Positions 18,692-29,529 of a stretch of DNA of 50,694 bases are shown here, piece by piece. The first letter of the stretch is position 1; the number at the start of each line of letters is the position of its first letter. Under the pieces are notes generated by a model. That model did no database searches and was not told the DNA's origin. It worked only from the letters and a program-made list of their open reading frames with translations. The stretch is from Planctomycetaceae bacterium. Lineage in GTDB: Bacteria > Planctomycetota > Planctomycetia > Pirellulales > UBA1268. The translations under genes and the position numbers were made by a program. The stretch lies in contig SXWC01000017.1 in assembly GCA_005789975.1 (NCBI GenBank), positions 1 to 50,694 on the forward strand. Reading direction: 5' to 3'.

Positions 18692-20002
18692 ATGGCCGAC
18701 CTCTCCATCGACTTCGCCGGCATCAAGAGCCCCAACCCCTTCTGGGTGGCGAGCGGGCCGCCGTCCAACACCGCCTACCAGGCTCACCGCGCCTTCGAAG
18801 CCGGCTGGGGGGGCGTGGTCTGGAAGACGATCGGCGAGCCGATCGTCAACGTCTCCTCCCGCTATTCAGGGCTGACGCTCGGCGGCATGCGGATGGCGGG
18901 ATTCAACAACATCGAACTGATCAGCGACCGCTCGCCGGAGACCAACTTCCGCGAGATCGCCGAGGTCAAGAAGCGGTGGCCAGCGCACCCCGTCATCGCC
19001 TCGCTGATGGTCGACACCCGGGAGCGGTGGCACGAGTTCGTGAGGCGATCGGCCGACTGTGGCGCCGACGGCATCGAACTCAACTTCGGCTGCCCGCACG
19101 GCATGTGCGAGCGGGGGATGGGATCGGCCGTGGGTCAGAATCCCGACGTCGCCGAGACGATCGTGGGCTGGGTGATGGAGGCGACGACGCTCCCCGTGAT
19201 CGTGAAGCTCACCCCCAACATCACCAACGTCGTTTACGCCGCCCGCGCTGCGAAGAAGGCCGGTGCCGACGCGATCTCGCTGATCAACACGATCAACAGC
19301 ATCACCAACGTCGACCTCGACACGCTCGTGCCCGAGCCCTTCGTCGCCGGCCGCAGCTCGCACGGCGGTTACTGCGGTCCGGCGGTGAAGCCGATCGCGC
19401 TCAACATGGTGCACGCCTGCGCGGCGGACCGGCAGGTGGACCTGCCGATCTCCGGGATCGGCGGCATCGGCACCTGGCGTGACGCGGCCGAGTTTGTGGC
19501 CCTCGGCTCGACGAGCCTGCAGGTCTGCACCGCGATCATGCACCACGGTTTCCGGATCGTCGAGGACATGAAGGACGGCCTCTCGGCATACCTCGACTCC
19601 AAGGGGATGGCGTCACTGACCGACCTGAGAGGGAGGGCCGTGCCGCAGGTGGGCGACTGGCAGCAGCTCGACCTCAACTACAGGCGTGTGGCCCGGATCG
19701 ACCACGAGAAGTGCATCGGCTGCAACCTCTGCCACATTGCCTGCGAGGACGGCGCCCATCAGTGCATCGATCTCGTCGATGCCACGCCCTACGGCCTCGG
19801 TCCCGGCCGCGTGCCCGGCAAGCCGGTGCCGAAGGTTCGCGAGGGCGACTGCGTGGGCTGCAACCTCTGCTCGATCGTCTGTCCGGTGGACGGCTGCATC
19901 ACGATGACGCCCGTTGACACGCCCCGCCCGGCGATGACGTGGTACGACTACCAAGCCGGCCTGGCAGCGGGCATACTGCCGCCGATCCCACCCCACCCCT
20001 GA
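18692..20002 (+). CDS. preA: NAD-dependent dihydropyrimidine dehydrogenase subunit PreA
   Basis: A 436-aa protein. Residues 1-310 are an FMN-binding dihydroorotate-dehydrogenase-like barrel (NPFWVASGPPSNT; ELNFGCPHGM with the substrate-site cysteine region; SGIGGIGTWRDA). Residues 335-420 are a ferredoxin domain with two [4Fe-4S] motifs, CIGCNLCHIAC and CVGCNLCSIVC. It reduces uracil or thymine at the FMN. The active-site loop NFGCPHGMCERGMG matches dihydropyrimidine rather than orotate enzymes. Confidence 0.94.
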   Translation: MADLSIDFAGIKSPNPFWVASGPPSNTAYQAHRAFEAGWGGVVWKTIGEPIVNVSSRYSGLTLGGMRMAGFNNIELISDRSPETNFREIAEVKKRWPAHPVIASLMVDTRERWHEFVRRSADCGADGIELNFGCPHGMCERGMGSAVGQNPDVAETIVGWVMEATTLPVIVKLTPNITNVVYAARAAKKAGADAISLINTINSITNVDLDTLVPEPFVAGRSSHGGYCGPAVKPIALNMVHACAADRQVDLPISGIGGIGTWRDAAEFVALGSTSLQVCTAIMHHGFRIVEDMKDGLSAYLDSKGMASLTDLRGRAVPQVGDWQQLDLNYRRVARIDHEKCIGCNLCHIACEDGAHQCIDLVDATPYGLGPGRVPGKPVPKVREGDCVGCNLCSIVCPVDGCITMTPVDTPRPAMTWYDYQAGLAAGILPPIPPHP

Positions 20003-20017
20003 CGCTCGCACAGACCC

Positions 20018-20953
20018 TTGCCCACCTCCCGTCCCCGCCCCGCCTTCACGCTCGTCGAACTTCTCGTCGTCATCGCGGTCGTCGGCATGCTCATCGGGCT
20101 GCTCGTGCCGTCGCTGCAGGCGGCGCGGGAGTCGGCACGCCGGACCAAATGCGCCGGCCAACTGAACCAGATCGGGCTCGCCATCGTGCTGGCCCACGAG
20201 GCACAGCGGTCGTACCCCACCGGCCGCGACACGCGGGACCAGTTCGGCCAGTCCTGGGCGTTTCGGCTGCTGCCGTTGATGGAGTCGCAGGCCGTCTTCG
20301 ACGCGCTCCACGTCGACAGGGCGACCCCCAAGACGGTGCCGATGTGGGACGACCGCAACGCGATCGCCATGCGCACGCCGGTCTCCAGTTTCTTCTGCCC
20401 AACCCGCCGCAGCCCCGCCGCCGATCGCAACTTCGACAACAACGACCAGCCGCCGGTGAAGGAGGGGGTCGCCGCGGGGGGCGACTATGCGGCGAACGCC
20501 GGAACCTATTTCAACTACGCCACGGGAACCACGGGCCTCGATCCCAAGCGGGCGGGGCCGATCTTCACTTTTTCGAAGATTCGCGCGGCCCAGGTGACCG
20601 ACGGGCTCACCAAGACGTTCGCGGTCGGCGAGCGGCACTTCCCCCGAGTCGATACCGCGGTCGTCGCGGCCAACATGGTGCAATGGGCCCGGGGCGACAC
20701 GGCCTTCTTCGCGTCCGACAATCCGTTCACGTTGTTCCGCGACCCGTCCGATGGACTGGCCGTCGGACCGGGCGATCCCGACAAGCGGAAGTACGGCAGC
20801 GGCCACTTCAGCGTCTGCCAGTTCGTGTTTCTCGACGGCCATGTCGAACCCATCGCGTTCGATGTCGATGCCACGGTGCTGCAGTGGTACTCCGCGATCG
20901 GCGACGGCAATGACCCGACCAGGGCGGCCGACGCGGGCGACGGCGAGAGCTGA
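20018..20953 (+). CDS. DUF1559 pseudopilin-type protein with type II secretion signal
   Basis: A 311-aa protein with a prepilin-like N-terminus: a short basic leader, then FTLVELLVVIAVVGMLIG, then a long helix (LVPSLQAARESARRTKC). The following domain is the DUF1559 (SBP_bac_10) domain that is hugely expanded in planctomycetes. A processed H-x-DG-like C-terminus is visible (VFLDGHVEPIAFD). The start is TTG at 20018; no ATG lies between preA and the signal. It sits 15 bp after preA and 96 bp before mmsA, inside an otherwise metabolic operon. It is probably exported and pilin-like; the function is unknown. Confidence 0.88.
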   Translation: MPTSRPRPAFTLVELLVVIAVVGMLIGLLVPSLQAARESARRTKCAGQLNQIGLAIVLAHEAQRSYPTGRDTRDQFGQSWAFRLLPLMESQAVFDALHVDRATPKTVPMWDDRNAIAMRTPVSSFFCPTRRSPAADRNFDNNDQPPVKEGVAAGGDYAANAGTYFNYATGTTGLDPKRAGPIFTFSKIRAAQVTDGLTKTFAVGERHFPRVDTAVVAANMVQWARGDTAFFASDNPFTLFRDPSDGLAVGPGDPDKRKYGSGHFSVCQFVFLDGHVEPIAFDVDATVLQWYSAIGDGNDPTRAADAGDGES

Positions 20954-20985
20954 CCCACTCGTCGGATCGGTCGGGCCCGCGGCCA

Positions 20986-21014
20986 TGACGACCGCCAGGG
21001 CCCTGCGTTAGACT
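20986..21014 (+). promoter_or_regulatory. Candidate promoter for mmsA
   Basis: TGACGA at 20986-20991 and TAGACT at 21009-21014 are 17 bases apart, 36 bases before the mmsA ATG. The box GTTAGACTC resembles the recurring GCTAGAMT-type boxes before other genes of this window. This would restart transcription after the DUF1559 gene. Confidence 0.4.
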
Positions 21015-21049
21015 CTTGGCGGTCGATCCAACCCCGTGAAGTCCGGCCC

Positions 21050-22540
<1,491 letters not shown>

Positions 22541-22556
22541 TCCCCCGAGGGCACGC

Positions 22557-23942
22557 ATGGCACTGCTCATCAAGAACGCCGACATCGTCAACGCCGACAC
22601 CCGCTCCACGGCGGACATCCTCTGCGAGGGCGACACGATCGCCCGGATCGAGCGGGGGATCACCCCGCCCCCGGGAGCCGAGGTGATCGACGCGACGGGG
22701 AGGCATGTCTTCCCGGGATTCATCGACCCCCACACCCACATCTACCTCCCCTTCATGGGCACGTTCTCGAAGGACGACTACGAGACGGGCACGAGGGCGG
22801 CACTCGTGGGGGGCACGACCACGATCTTCGAGATGGTCTGCCCGGCTCGCGACATGCCCGCCGCGGAGGGCTTCGCCCTGTGGAAATCGCAGGCTGAGGG
22901 TAAGGCCTGCTGCGACTACTCGTTTCACATGGGCGTGACCCGGTTCGACGCCGCTGCGGCCGACCAGCTCCGCGAGATCGTCCGGCAGGGCGTCGGCAGC
23001 TTCAAGGTGTTTCTCGCCTACAAGGGGGCCTTCGGCGTGGACGACGCCGAACTCTGGCAGACGCTCTCGCTCGCCCGGGAGCTGGGCGTGGTCGTCACCG
23101 CGCACTGCGAGAACGAAACCCTGGTGGCGGCGCTCCAGAAGCAGCTGCTCGCCGCCGGCCGCACCGGCCCCGACGCCCATCACGACAGCCGCCCGCCTCG
23201 GGTCGAGGCCGAGGGCGTGCACCATTTCACGACCTTCGCCCACCTCACCGGTGCCCGTGTCTACATCGTCCACCTCTCGTGCCGCGAGGCGCTCGACGAG
23301 GCCGTCGCCGCACGGGAGCGGGGGGTCGACGTCTCCGTCGAGACGCTCATCCAATATCTCGTCCTCGACAAGACCTGGGCCGAGAAGCCCGGCTTCGAGG
23401 GGGCGAAGTACGTGATGTCTCCGCCGCTTCGGGATGCCGCGAATCAGGCCGTGCTCTGGGACGGCCTGCGGAGCGGCCTCGTGAACACGGTCGGCACCGA
23501 TCATGCCCCGTTCGACTTCTTGACCCAGAAGACGATGGGCAGGGACGACTTCACGAAGATCCCCAACGGCATCCCGTCGATCGAGGACCGGATCAACCTC
23601 CTCTGGACCCACGGCGTGAAGACGGGCCGGCTCTCCCTGCAGCAGTTCGTCGCCGTCGCGAGCACCAACGCTGCGAAGATCTTCGGCATCTTCCCCCGCA
23701 AGGGCGTGATCCAGCCCGGGGCCGACGCCGACCTCGTGATCTACGACCCGTCCTACCGCGGCACGCTCTCGGCCGGGACGCAGATGCAAAACGTGGATTA
23801 CAACGCCTTCGAGGGCTTCGCGATCGAGGGCCGGCCCGCCGTGGTTACGGTCCGCGGCGAGGTGGCGGTACGCGACGGCAGGTTCTGCGGCACGGTCGGC
23901 AGGGGACGATTCCTCGCCCGAACGCCGCCGAGCGGAGCGTGA
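22557..23942 (+). CDS. Dihydropyrimidinase
   Basis: A 461-aa cyclic amidohydrolase. Key elements are the metal site [12 protein letters not shown], the lysine in [10 protein letters not shown] that is carbamylated to bridge the two zincs, [15 protein letters not shown] and GTDHAPF. It opens 5,6-dihydrouracil or dihydrothymine to the N-carbamoyl-beta-amino acid. ATG 22557, 16 bases after mmsA, begins the typical [14 protein letters not shown]. It is called dihydropyrimidinase rather than allantoinase or hydantoinase because of the PreTA, amidase and aminotransferase neighbours. Confidence 0.9.
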   Translation: MALLIKNADIVNADTRSTADILCEGDTIARIERGITPPPGAEVIDATGRHVFPGFIDPHTHIYLPFMGTFSKDDYETGTRAALVGGTTTIFEMVCPARDMPAAEGFALWKSQAEGKACCDYSFHMGVTRFDAAAADQLREIVRQGVGSFKVFLAYKGAFGVDDAELWQTLSLARELGVVVTAHCENETLVAALQKQLLAAGRTGPDAHHDSRPPRVEAEGVHHFTTFAHLTGARVYIVHLSCREALDEAVAARERGVDVSVETLIQYLVLDKTWAEKPGFEGAKYVMSPPLRDAANQAVLWDGLRSGLVNTVGTDHAPFDFLTQKTMGRDDFTKIPNGIPSIEDRINLLWTHGVKTGRLSLQQFVAVASTNAAKIFGIFPRKGVIQPGADADLVIYDPSYRGTLSAGTQMQNVDYNAFEGFAIEGRPAVVTVRGEVAVRDGRFCGTVGRGRFLARTPPSGA

Positions 23943-24025
23943 CGCCGCTGATGAACCATGACGGCGAACTCCGGCCGCAAACCCCGCGGCCGCTCTTTCC
24001 CCATCGCTCGAGAGGGCTTTCTGCC

Positions 24026-25381
24026 ATGGCCGACGCTCCCCATGCCGTGCCCGCGCTTCCGCCCTGCGGCCATCGACCCCGGGCCTATGCGGGTCCGTCG
24101 AAAGAGGAGGTGATCTCGCTCCGCAGGCAGTTCGTCAATCCGACGATCTTCACCTACTACGCGCAGCCCCTGATGATCGTCGAGGGGCACATGCAGTATC
24201 TCTACGACGAGACCGGCCGCCGCTACCTCGACGGTTTCGGCGGGATCGTGACGGTGAGCGTGGGGCATTGCCACCCGAAGATCGTCGCCGCCGTCAACCG
24301 ACAGAATGAGATCCTCCAGCACACCACCACCATCTATCTCAACCCGTGCATCGCCGAGTACGCCCGGGATCTCGCCGCCCGGATGCCCGGCGGCCTCGAG
24401 GTCTGCTACTTCGTCAACTCGGGCTCGGAGGCGAATGACCTCGCGATCCTGATGGCCCGGGCCTTCACCGGCAACTTCGACGTGCTCGCGCTGCGAAACG
24501 GCTACCACGGCGGCAGTCAGCAGACGATGGGGCTCACGAGCCACCACACCTGGAAGTTCAACGTGCCGCACAGCTTCGGCGTGCACCACGCGATCTTCCC
24601 CGACCGGCTTCGCGGACCCCATGGCTACGACGATCCCGCGGCCGGCCCGAAATATGCCGCCGACCTGAAGAACCTGATCGAGTTCGGCACGCCGGGCAGG
24701 GTGGCGGCGTTCATCGCGGAGTCCGTTCAGGGCGTCGGCGGCGCGGTCGTGTTTCCCGACGGCTACCTGAAGGCGGCCTACGAGCATGTCCGCGCCGCCG
24801 GCGGACTCTGCATCGCCGACGAGGTGCAGTCGGGGTTCGGGCGGACGGGCTCCCATTTCTGGGGCTTCGAGACCCAGGGCGTGATCCCGGACATCGTCAC
24901 CATGGCCAAGGGCATCGGCAACGGTGCGGCGCTGGCCGCCGTCGTCACCACGCCAGAGATCGCGCAGGCCCTCACGTCGCGGATTCACTTCAACACCTTC
25001 GGCGGCAATCCCGTCACCTGCGTGCAGGGCCGGGCGGTGCTCCGGGTGATCGAAGAGGACGGCATCCAGGCCAATGCGGCCCGTGTCGGCGGCAGACTGA
25101 AAGCGGGCTTCGAGGCCCTGGCGCGGAGGCACGACGTGATCGGCGACGTCCGGGGTCTCGGCCTGATGCTCGGCATCGAGTTGGTGAAGGACCGGGGTAC
25201 GAAGGAACCGGCCAAGGAGGCCTGCATCCGGGTCTTCGAGGCCTGCCGGGAACTCGGGCTCCTGATCGGCAAGGGGGGCCTCCACGGAAATGTCCTGCGG
25301 ATCAAGCCTCCGATGTGCCTGACCGAGGCTGACGCCGACTTCATGCTGGACGTGCTCGACACGGCCTTCCGCGGGCTCTGA
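24026..25381 (+). CDS. Class III aminotransferase, beta-alanine / beta-aminoisobutyrate type
   Basis: A 451-aa PLP enzyme of the AGXT2-like class III group. [16 protein letters not shown] is the cofactor phosphate site; [13 protein letters not shown] precedes the Schiff-base lysine in [17 protein letters not shown]. It is predicted to transaminate beta-alanine and (R)-3-aminoisobutyrate, giving the semialdehydes used by MmsA. Alanine-glyoxylate transamination is another possible activity. The start is uncertain: ATG 24026 is given, but ATG 23951 is in frame and no strong ribosome site distinguishes them. Confidence 0.88.
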   Translation: MADAPHAVPALPPCGHRPRAYAGPSKEEVISLRRQFVNPTIFTYYAQPLMIVEGHMQYLYDETGRRYLDGFGGIVTVSVGHCHPKIVAAVNRQNEILQHTTTIYLNPCIAEYARDLAARMPGGLEVCYFVNSGSEANDLAILMARAFTGNFDVLALRNGYHGGSQQTMGLTSHHTWKFNVPHSFGVHHAIFPDRLRGPHGYDDPAAGPKYAADLKNLIEFGTPGRVAAFIAESVQGVGGAVVFPDGYLKAAYEHVRAAGGLCIADEVQSGFGRTGSHFWGFETQGVIPDIVTMAKGIGNGAALAAVVTTPEIAQALTSRIHFNTFGGNPVTCVQGRAVLRVIEEDGIQANAARVGGRLKAGFEALARRHDVIGDVRGLGLMLGIELVKDRGTKEPAKEACIRVFEACRELGLLIGKGGLHGNVLRIKPPMCLTEADADFMLDVLDTAFRGL

Positions 25382-25486
25382 CCGGAACGGGCGAAACGCG
25401 GTCGGCCGGCCGTTCCAGACGTGGCGATCGATGGTTCAGGCCCGGTCACCACCCGATCGCCCCTTCCCGAACCGGTGCCGGGGAGG

Positions 25487-25515
25487 TTCGCCGGAGGCGG
25501 CTTTGACGGTAGTAT
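25487..25515 (+). promoter_or_regulatory. Candidate promoter before the 25.5-kb membrane protein
   Basis: TTCGCC (25487-25492) and TAGTAT (25510-25515) are 17 bases apart, followed by AAGGAGG at 25526-25532 and ATG. Spacing and ribosome site are good for a promoter serving one gene. Confidence 0.4.
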
Positions 25516-25533
25516 CGGGGGCGCGAAGGAGGC

Positions 25534-26304
25534 ATGATGGCGACGGCATCGAGAGCGGACAAACGGCAGGCCCTGGCGGCGCTCGCCGCACAACGCGGCG
25601 GCGGCCGCGGCGACGGAGCTTCGGGCTCCTTCTGGAAACGCATGGCCGTCGCGGCCACCATGCTGGCCTTGCTCATTCCCGTCACGATGTGGTTCCTCGG
25701 TTTTTTTTCCACGCCGCGGGAGGTCGCCGAGTTCCGCAGGCTCGTCGATGAGCAGGTCGCGCAGCTCGAGACGGCCGCCCACGCCGGCACGCCCCCCGAC
25801 CGGGTCGCCGGTTCCCAGGACATTCGGGAAACCATGCGGGCGATTCCCGAGCAATACAGGGAGCAGGCGGGCCGCGACCTCGGCCGGCTGTTCGCGGCCC
25901 GGGACAGGGCTGAGATGGACTCCTATTTCGCCCTTCCTCCCGATCAACGGCAGACCGAGCTCGACCGCCGGATCAAGGCGGACGAAGACCGTCGCAAGGC
26001 TTGGGAGTCTGAGCGGGCCCGTCGCGATCAACAGCGGAGCGAGGCGGGCGGCAACGCCGCGACGTCCGGCGGCGACGCGACGGCCGGCGGACGGCAAGCC
26101 GCAGGGGGCGGTCAGGGCGGGCCGCAGCCGGGGGGGAATGGTTCCGGCCGGCGCGGCGGTGGCACCGAAGAGAGCCGCAATCAGTGGGGCAAGCGGCTGA
26201 TCGACCGGACGACTCCCGAGCAGCGGGCCCAGAGGGCGGAATACCGCCGGGCCATCGAGGAGCGGCGGATCAAGCTCGGGCTCCCCCCCAGCCGTCGCGG
26301 CTGA
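25534..26304 (+). CDS. Single-pass membrane hypothetical protein with Gly-rich linker
   Basis: A protein of about 256 aa. Residues 1-33 are basic and Gly/Ala-rich; residues 36-57 form one membrane helix (MAVAATMLALLIPVTMWFLG). Residues 60-165 are a charged helical region; residues 170-210 are a low-complexity Gly/Ala/Gln linker; the end is Arg-rich with RTTPEQRAQRAEYRRAIEERR. Two ATGs lie at 25534 and 25537; the AAGGAGG site favours the second. I do not recognise the family; the layout is common among planctomycete-specific proteins. The C-terminal domain should be extracytoplasmic if the N-terminus is inside. Confidence 0.75.
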   Translation: MMATASRADKRQALAALAAQRGGGRGDGASGSFWKRMAVAATMLALLIPVTMWFLGFFSTPREVAEFRRLVDEQVAQLETAAHAGTPPDRVAGSQDIRETMRAIPEQYREQAGRDLGRLFAARDRAEMDSYFALPPDQRQTELDRRIKADEDRRKAWESERARRDQQRSEAGGNAATSGGDATAGGRQAAGGGQGGPQPGGNGSGRRGGGTEESRNQWGKRLIDRTTPEQRAQRAEYRRAIEERRIKLGLPPSRRG

Positions 26305-26329
26305 GCTCGCCCGGCCGCGGCCGCGCGGC

Positions 26330-27766
26330 TCAGCCCTCGAGCCATTCGGGCCGCATGATCATCGTGAGCCCGAGGGCGAGGATCACGAGGCCGCTCACGA
26401 GCTTCAGCAAACGGCCGCCGGTCTCCTGCAGTTTGCACCGCGAGAGCGTCGCGACGACGCCCGCCACCATCACGGTGTCGTCGAACATGTAGGCGGCGAT
26501 GTACAGCCCCAGGTAGCCGTAGCGGGACGCCATCGGATAGCCCCGCTGCGACAGCACCTCGGTGTAGAGGGCGGGAAGCCCCGCGGTGCACAGCAACTCG
26601 ACGACATTCACCAACACGGCGAGTACGAACGCCCCCGCCACGGCGGCGGGGAGGTTTTCGGCGGTCACGATCGCCCTGATGCGGGAATAGATGCCGGGCT
26701 TCGCCGCCTCGGGGATCGACAGCGACGGGCCGTGCCCCGGCGCGAGGCAATCCTTCAGGTGCACGCTCCCGATCATGATGGCCAGCGTGCCGAGCACCAG
26801 CTGGACCGGCCGCAGCATGCCCACCCACTCGAAGACGCTCAGCCACGCCGCCATGAACGCGAAGTAGGCGGCTCCGCTGACCAGCACGAAGGTGCCGGCC
26901 ACGGCGAGGATCCGCCAACGGCTCCGGAGGTTGACGAGAATCGAAAGCAGCAGGAGCAAAACCCACATGGCACACGGGTTGAATCCATCGACGAGTCCGA
27001 TCGCGACGGTGAACAGCGGCATTCCCAGCCGCGCAGGATCGAGCCGGCCCAGCCAGGGCACGTCGATGCCCCCGCCTCCCGCCGCGTCGAGGTCGGCCTC
27101 CGCCTCCGTGCCGACCGGCACGCGACACTGCCGTGTCCACGGCAGGAGCAGCTGCTCGACCCGCTGCCCCGTCGTCTCCGGCCGCTCGAAGCCGACGACG
27201 AGCCGGTTGCAGAGATGGAACACGGGAACGGTCGCGGCGGCGGTGCGGTGCACGCGGACGAGTTCGGCGAGGGCCTCGCGGCCCCGGCGATCCGCCGCGA
27301 TGTCGCACGTCGCGATCTCGAGCCCAGGATAGGCCGCCTGGAGCGTGGGCAGCCATGCCTTGGCGGCGTCGCAGCGACCGCATCCCCGCCGCACGTAGAC
27401 CTCGATTTGCAGCGCCGTCCGCAGCCGCGCGACCGCGGCACCGGGCTCACCGGCTCCGGAGATCGTGGCATCGCAGGCCCGTATGATCGGCAGGTTCGCC
27501 GGATCGAGCCCCCGCTTCGCGGCGAGCACGTCGAGCGCCGCCCGATCTTCGACCGACGCATCGACGAACCTCGGCAGGAGGCTCACGCCCTTGCGGGTCG
27601 CGGTGAACCGCTCCAGTGCGGCGAGCAGCTGCGAGTCGCCGTCGTCACGGCCGCGGGCGAAGACCTCGACCACCACGCACCGGGCCTCGCGATCGGCCGC
27701 CGCAGCGGAGCCGCCAACCGCGGCCAGGAGGATCGCGGCGGCGTTGAAAAGGCGGCGATCTGGCAT
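26330..27766 (-). CDS. Thioredoxin-like plus CcdA/DsbD-like transmembrane protein
   Basis: A 478-aa protein with a signal peptide at residues 1-24. A first thioredoxin-fold-like segment spans roughly 28-115. A glutaredoxin-like segment follows with CGRC (Cys129, Cys132), and the C-terminal half has about six membrane helices. The helix start DGFNPCAMWVLLLLLSI has the Asn-Pro-Cys typical of CcdA/DsbD, and the second cysteine (VELLCTAGLPAL) is in the matching later helix. It probably carries reducing power across the membrane to periplasmic thiols or cytochrome c assembly. Convergent with the preceding gene, divergent from the ABC importer. Confidence 0.82.
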   Translation of the reverse strand: MPDRRLFNAAAILLAAVGGSAAAADREARCVVVEVFARGRDDGDSQLLAALERFTATRKGVSLLPRFVDASVEDRAALDVLAAKRGLDPANLPIIRACDATISGAGEPGAAVARLRTALQIEVYVRRGCGRCDAAKAWLPTLQAAYPGLEIATCDIAADRRGREALAELVRVHRTAAATVPVFHLCNRLVVGFERPETTGQRVEQLLLPWTRQCRVPVGTEAEADLDAAGGGGIDVPWLGRLDPARLGMPLFTVAIGLVDGFNPCAMWVLLLLLSILVNLRSRWRILAVAGTFVLVSGAAYFAFMAAWLSVFEWVGMLRPVQLVLGTLAIMIGSVHLKDCLAPGHGPSLSIPEAAKPGIYSRIRAIVTAENLPAAVAGAFVLAVLVNVVELLCTAGLPALYTEVLSQRGYPMASRYGYLGLYIAAYMFDDTVMVAGVVATLSRCKLQETGGRLLKLVSGLVILALGLTMIMRPEWLEG

Positions 27767-27884
27767 GGGGCGTCACCTCGCACGCGTCAACGGCCCGCGA
27801 AAGGGGCCGAACATCGTACAACTGCTGTCGGGCGCGGAGCCGCATGAAGCGGCTGCACCATTTCCAGGCACAGGAGTTCGTTGC

Positions 27885-28679
27885 ATGCCCTCCACTCGAC
27901 TCATTGGCGGAATCGTCGCGGCGGCCCTCCTGATCGCGGCCGGCATGCCGGCGACCACCCGGGCCGCGGAGCCGCTCCGCGTGGGTATGGAGCTCTCGTA
28001 TCCACCCTTCGAGATGACCGATCCGCAGGGCCGACCGGCCGGAGTGAGCGTGAAGCTCGCCGAGGCGCTCGCCGCCCACCTCGGCCGGCGGCTGGTGATC
28101 GAGAACATCGCCTTCGACGGCCTGATCCCCGCGCTCAAGTCGCGGACGATCGACTGCGTGATCTCGTCGATGACCGCGACCCCGGAGCGGGCGAAATCGA
28201 TCGCCTTCTCCGAACCCTACCTGAAGACGGGCCTCGCGCTCCTGATCGCCGCAGACTCGCCCGTGCAGTCGGCGGCCGATCTCGACGTCGCAGGGCGATC
28301 CGTCGCCGTGAAGCAGGGGACGACGGGCCAGCAGTGGGCGGCGAAGTCGCTCACGAAGGCGCGGCTGCTGGTGCTCGACAGCGAGGCGGCCGCCGTGCTC
28401 GAGGTGCTCCAGGGAAAGGCCGATGCCTTCATCTACGACTCGATGTCGGTCTACAAGAACCATGCCCGGCATCGGGCCAAGACCCGGGCCGCGCTCGCTC
28501 CGTTCCGGGAGGAGGCCTGGGCCGTCGGGCTCCGGCAGGGAGACGACGAGCTGCGGCGGCAGGTCAACGAGTTCCTGCGGACGTTCCGTGAGCAGGGGGG
28601 CTTCGAGAAGCTCGGCGACGAGTTCCTCGCCGAGCAGAAGGCGTATTTCAAAGCGCACGACATCCCCTTCTACTTTTAA
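27885..28679 (+). CDS. Amino-acid ABC transporter substrate-binding protein
   Basis: A 264-aa protein with a signal peptide (residues 1-27, ending AATTRAAEP) and a family-3 solute-binding fold: LRVGMELSYPPFEM, GVSVKLAEALA, VISSMTATPERAKSIAFSEPY, VAVKQGTTGQQWA. It binds a polar amino acid outside the cytoplasmic membrane and docks on the permease encoded next. ATG 27885 has AGGAG nine bases upstream. The ligand cannot be determined; ovothiol synthase two genes downstream makes histidine or cysteine worth testing. Confidence 0.9.
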   Translation: MPSTRLIGGIVAAALLIAAGMPATTRAAEPLRVGMELSYPPFEMTDPQGRPAGVSVKLAEALAAHLGRRLVIENIAFDGLIPALKSRTIDCVISSMTATPERAKSIAFSEPYLKTGLALLIAADSPVQSAADLDVAGRSVAVKQGTTGQQWAAKSLTKARLLVLDSEAAAVLEVLQGKADAFIYDSMSVYKNHARHRAKTRAALAPFREEAWAVGLRQGDDELRRQVNEFLRTFREQGGFEKLGDEFLAEQKAYFKAHDIPFYF

Positions 28680-28773
28680 AGGGCCACCGCAGACGGTCGC
28701 CACCCGGCCGCCATCGCGTCCAAGACATTCCGCTCCGACTCGCTCCCGTTCCTCAGCCCGCTACACTTCCCCC

Positions 28774-29529
28774 ATGCCCCGCTGGCTCGCCAAAATCCGC
28801 GCCTACACGCTCGTTCTCGCCCTGCTCGCCGCCGGCGGGGCGTGGGCGTTTGCGAGCCTCGACATGAACTGGAACTGGGACCTGGTCTGGGAATACCGCG
28901 GAGTCTTCTGGCAGGGCTGGTGGATGACGGTGGCCCTGAGCGTGGCGTCGCTGGTGACCAGCAGCCTGTTCGGGATCGTCGCGGCCGTCATGCTGCGGTC
29001 GCGGTTCACACTCGCCGAGGCGGCAGCCCGCATATACGTGGAACTGATCCGCGGCACGCCCCTGCTCGTGCAGCTCCTGATCGGCTGGTACGTGGTCGCG
29101 GCGGCCTTCCACATGGGCACCGACCAGCGGTATCTCGTCGGGGTCCTGGTGCTCTCGCTGTTCAGCGGCGCCTACATGGCGGAGATTTTCCGGGGGGGAC
29201 TCGATGCGATCCCGCGCACGCAGCTCGACAGCGCCCGCGCCATCGGGCTGACTCCCTGGCAGACGCTCCGGTTCGTGGTGTTGCCGCAGGCGGTGCGGAT
29301 CGTGCTGCCCGCGGTGGCGGGTCAACTCGTGTCGCTCGTCAAGGATTCGTCGCTGCTGTCCGTGATCTCGATCGGCGAGTTCACGTTCAGCGCCCGCAAC
29401 GTCAACTCCGCGACCTATTCGACGCTCGAGAGCTATCTCCCGCTCGCCGTCGGCTACCTCGCCCTGACCCTTCCGCTCTCGGGTCTCTCCCGCTGGCTCG
29501 AGCGGCGCTTTCGCTACGAGGCAGCGTGA
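28774..29529 (+). CDS. Amino-acid ABC transporter permease (HisM/GlnP family)
   Basis: A 251-aa membrane protein with about five helices. It contains the EAA loop YMAEIFRGGLDAIPRTQLDSARAIGLTPWQ, here read in part as SARAIGLTPWQTLRFVVLPQA, which contacts the ATPase. ELIRGTPLLVQLL is the typical His/Glu/Gln family signature. The 94-bp gap from the binding-protein gene holds a CTACACT box directly upstream of ATG 28774, which could be a secondary promoter. The stop overlaps the ATPase GTG. Confidence 0.92.
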   Translation: MPRWLAKIRAYTLVLALLAAGGAWAFASLDMNWNWDLVWEYRGVFWQGWWMTVALSVASLVTSSLFGIVAAVMLRSRFTLAEAAARIYVELIRGTPLLVQLLIGWYVVAAAFHMGTDQRYLVGVLVLSLFSGAYMAEIFRGGLDAIPRTQLDSARAIGLTPWQTLRFVVLPQAVRIVLPAVAGQLVSLVKDSSLLSVISIGEFTFSARNVNSATYSTLESYLPLAVGYLALTLPLSGLSRWLERRFRYEAA

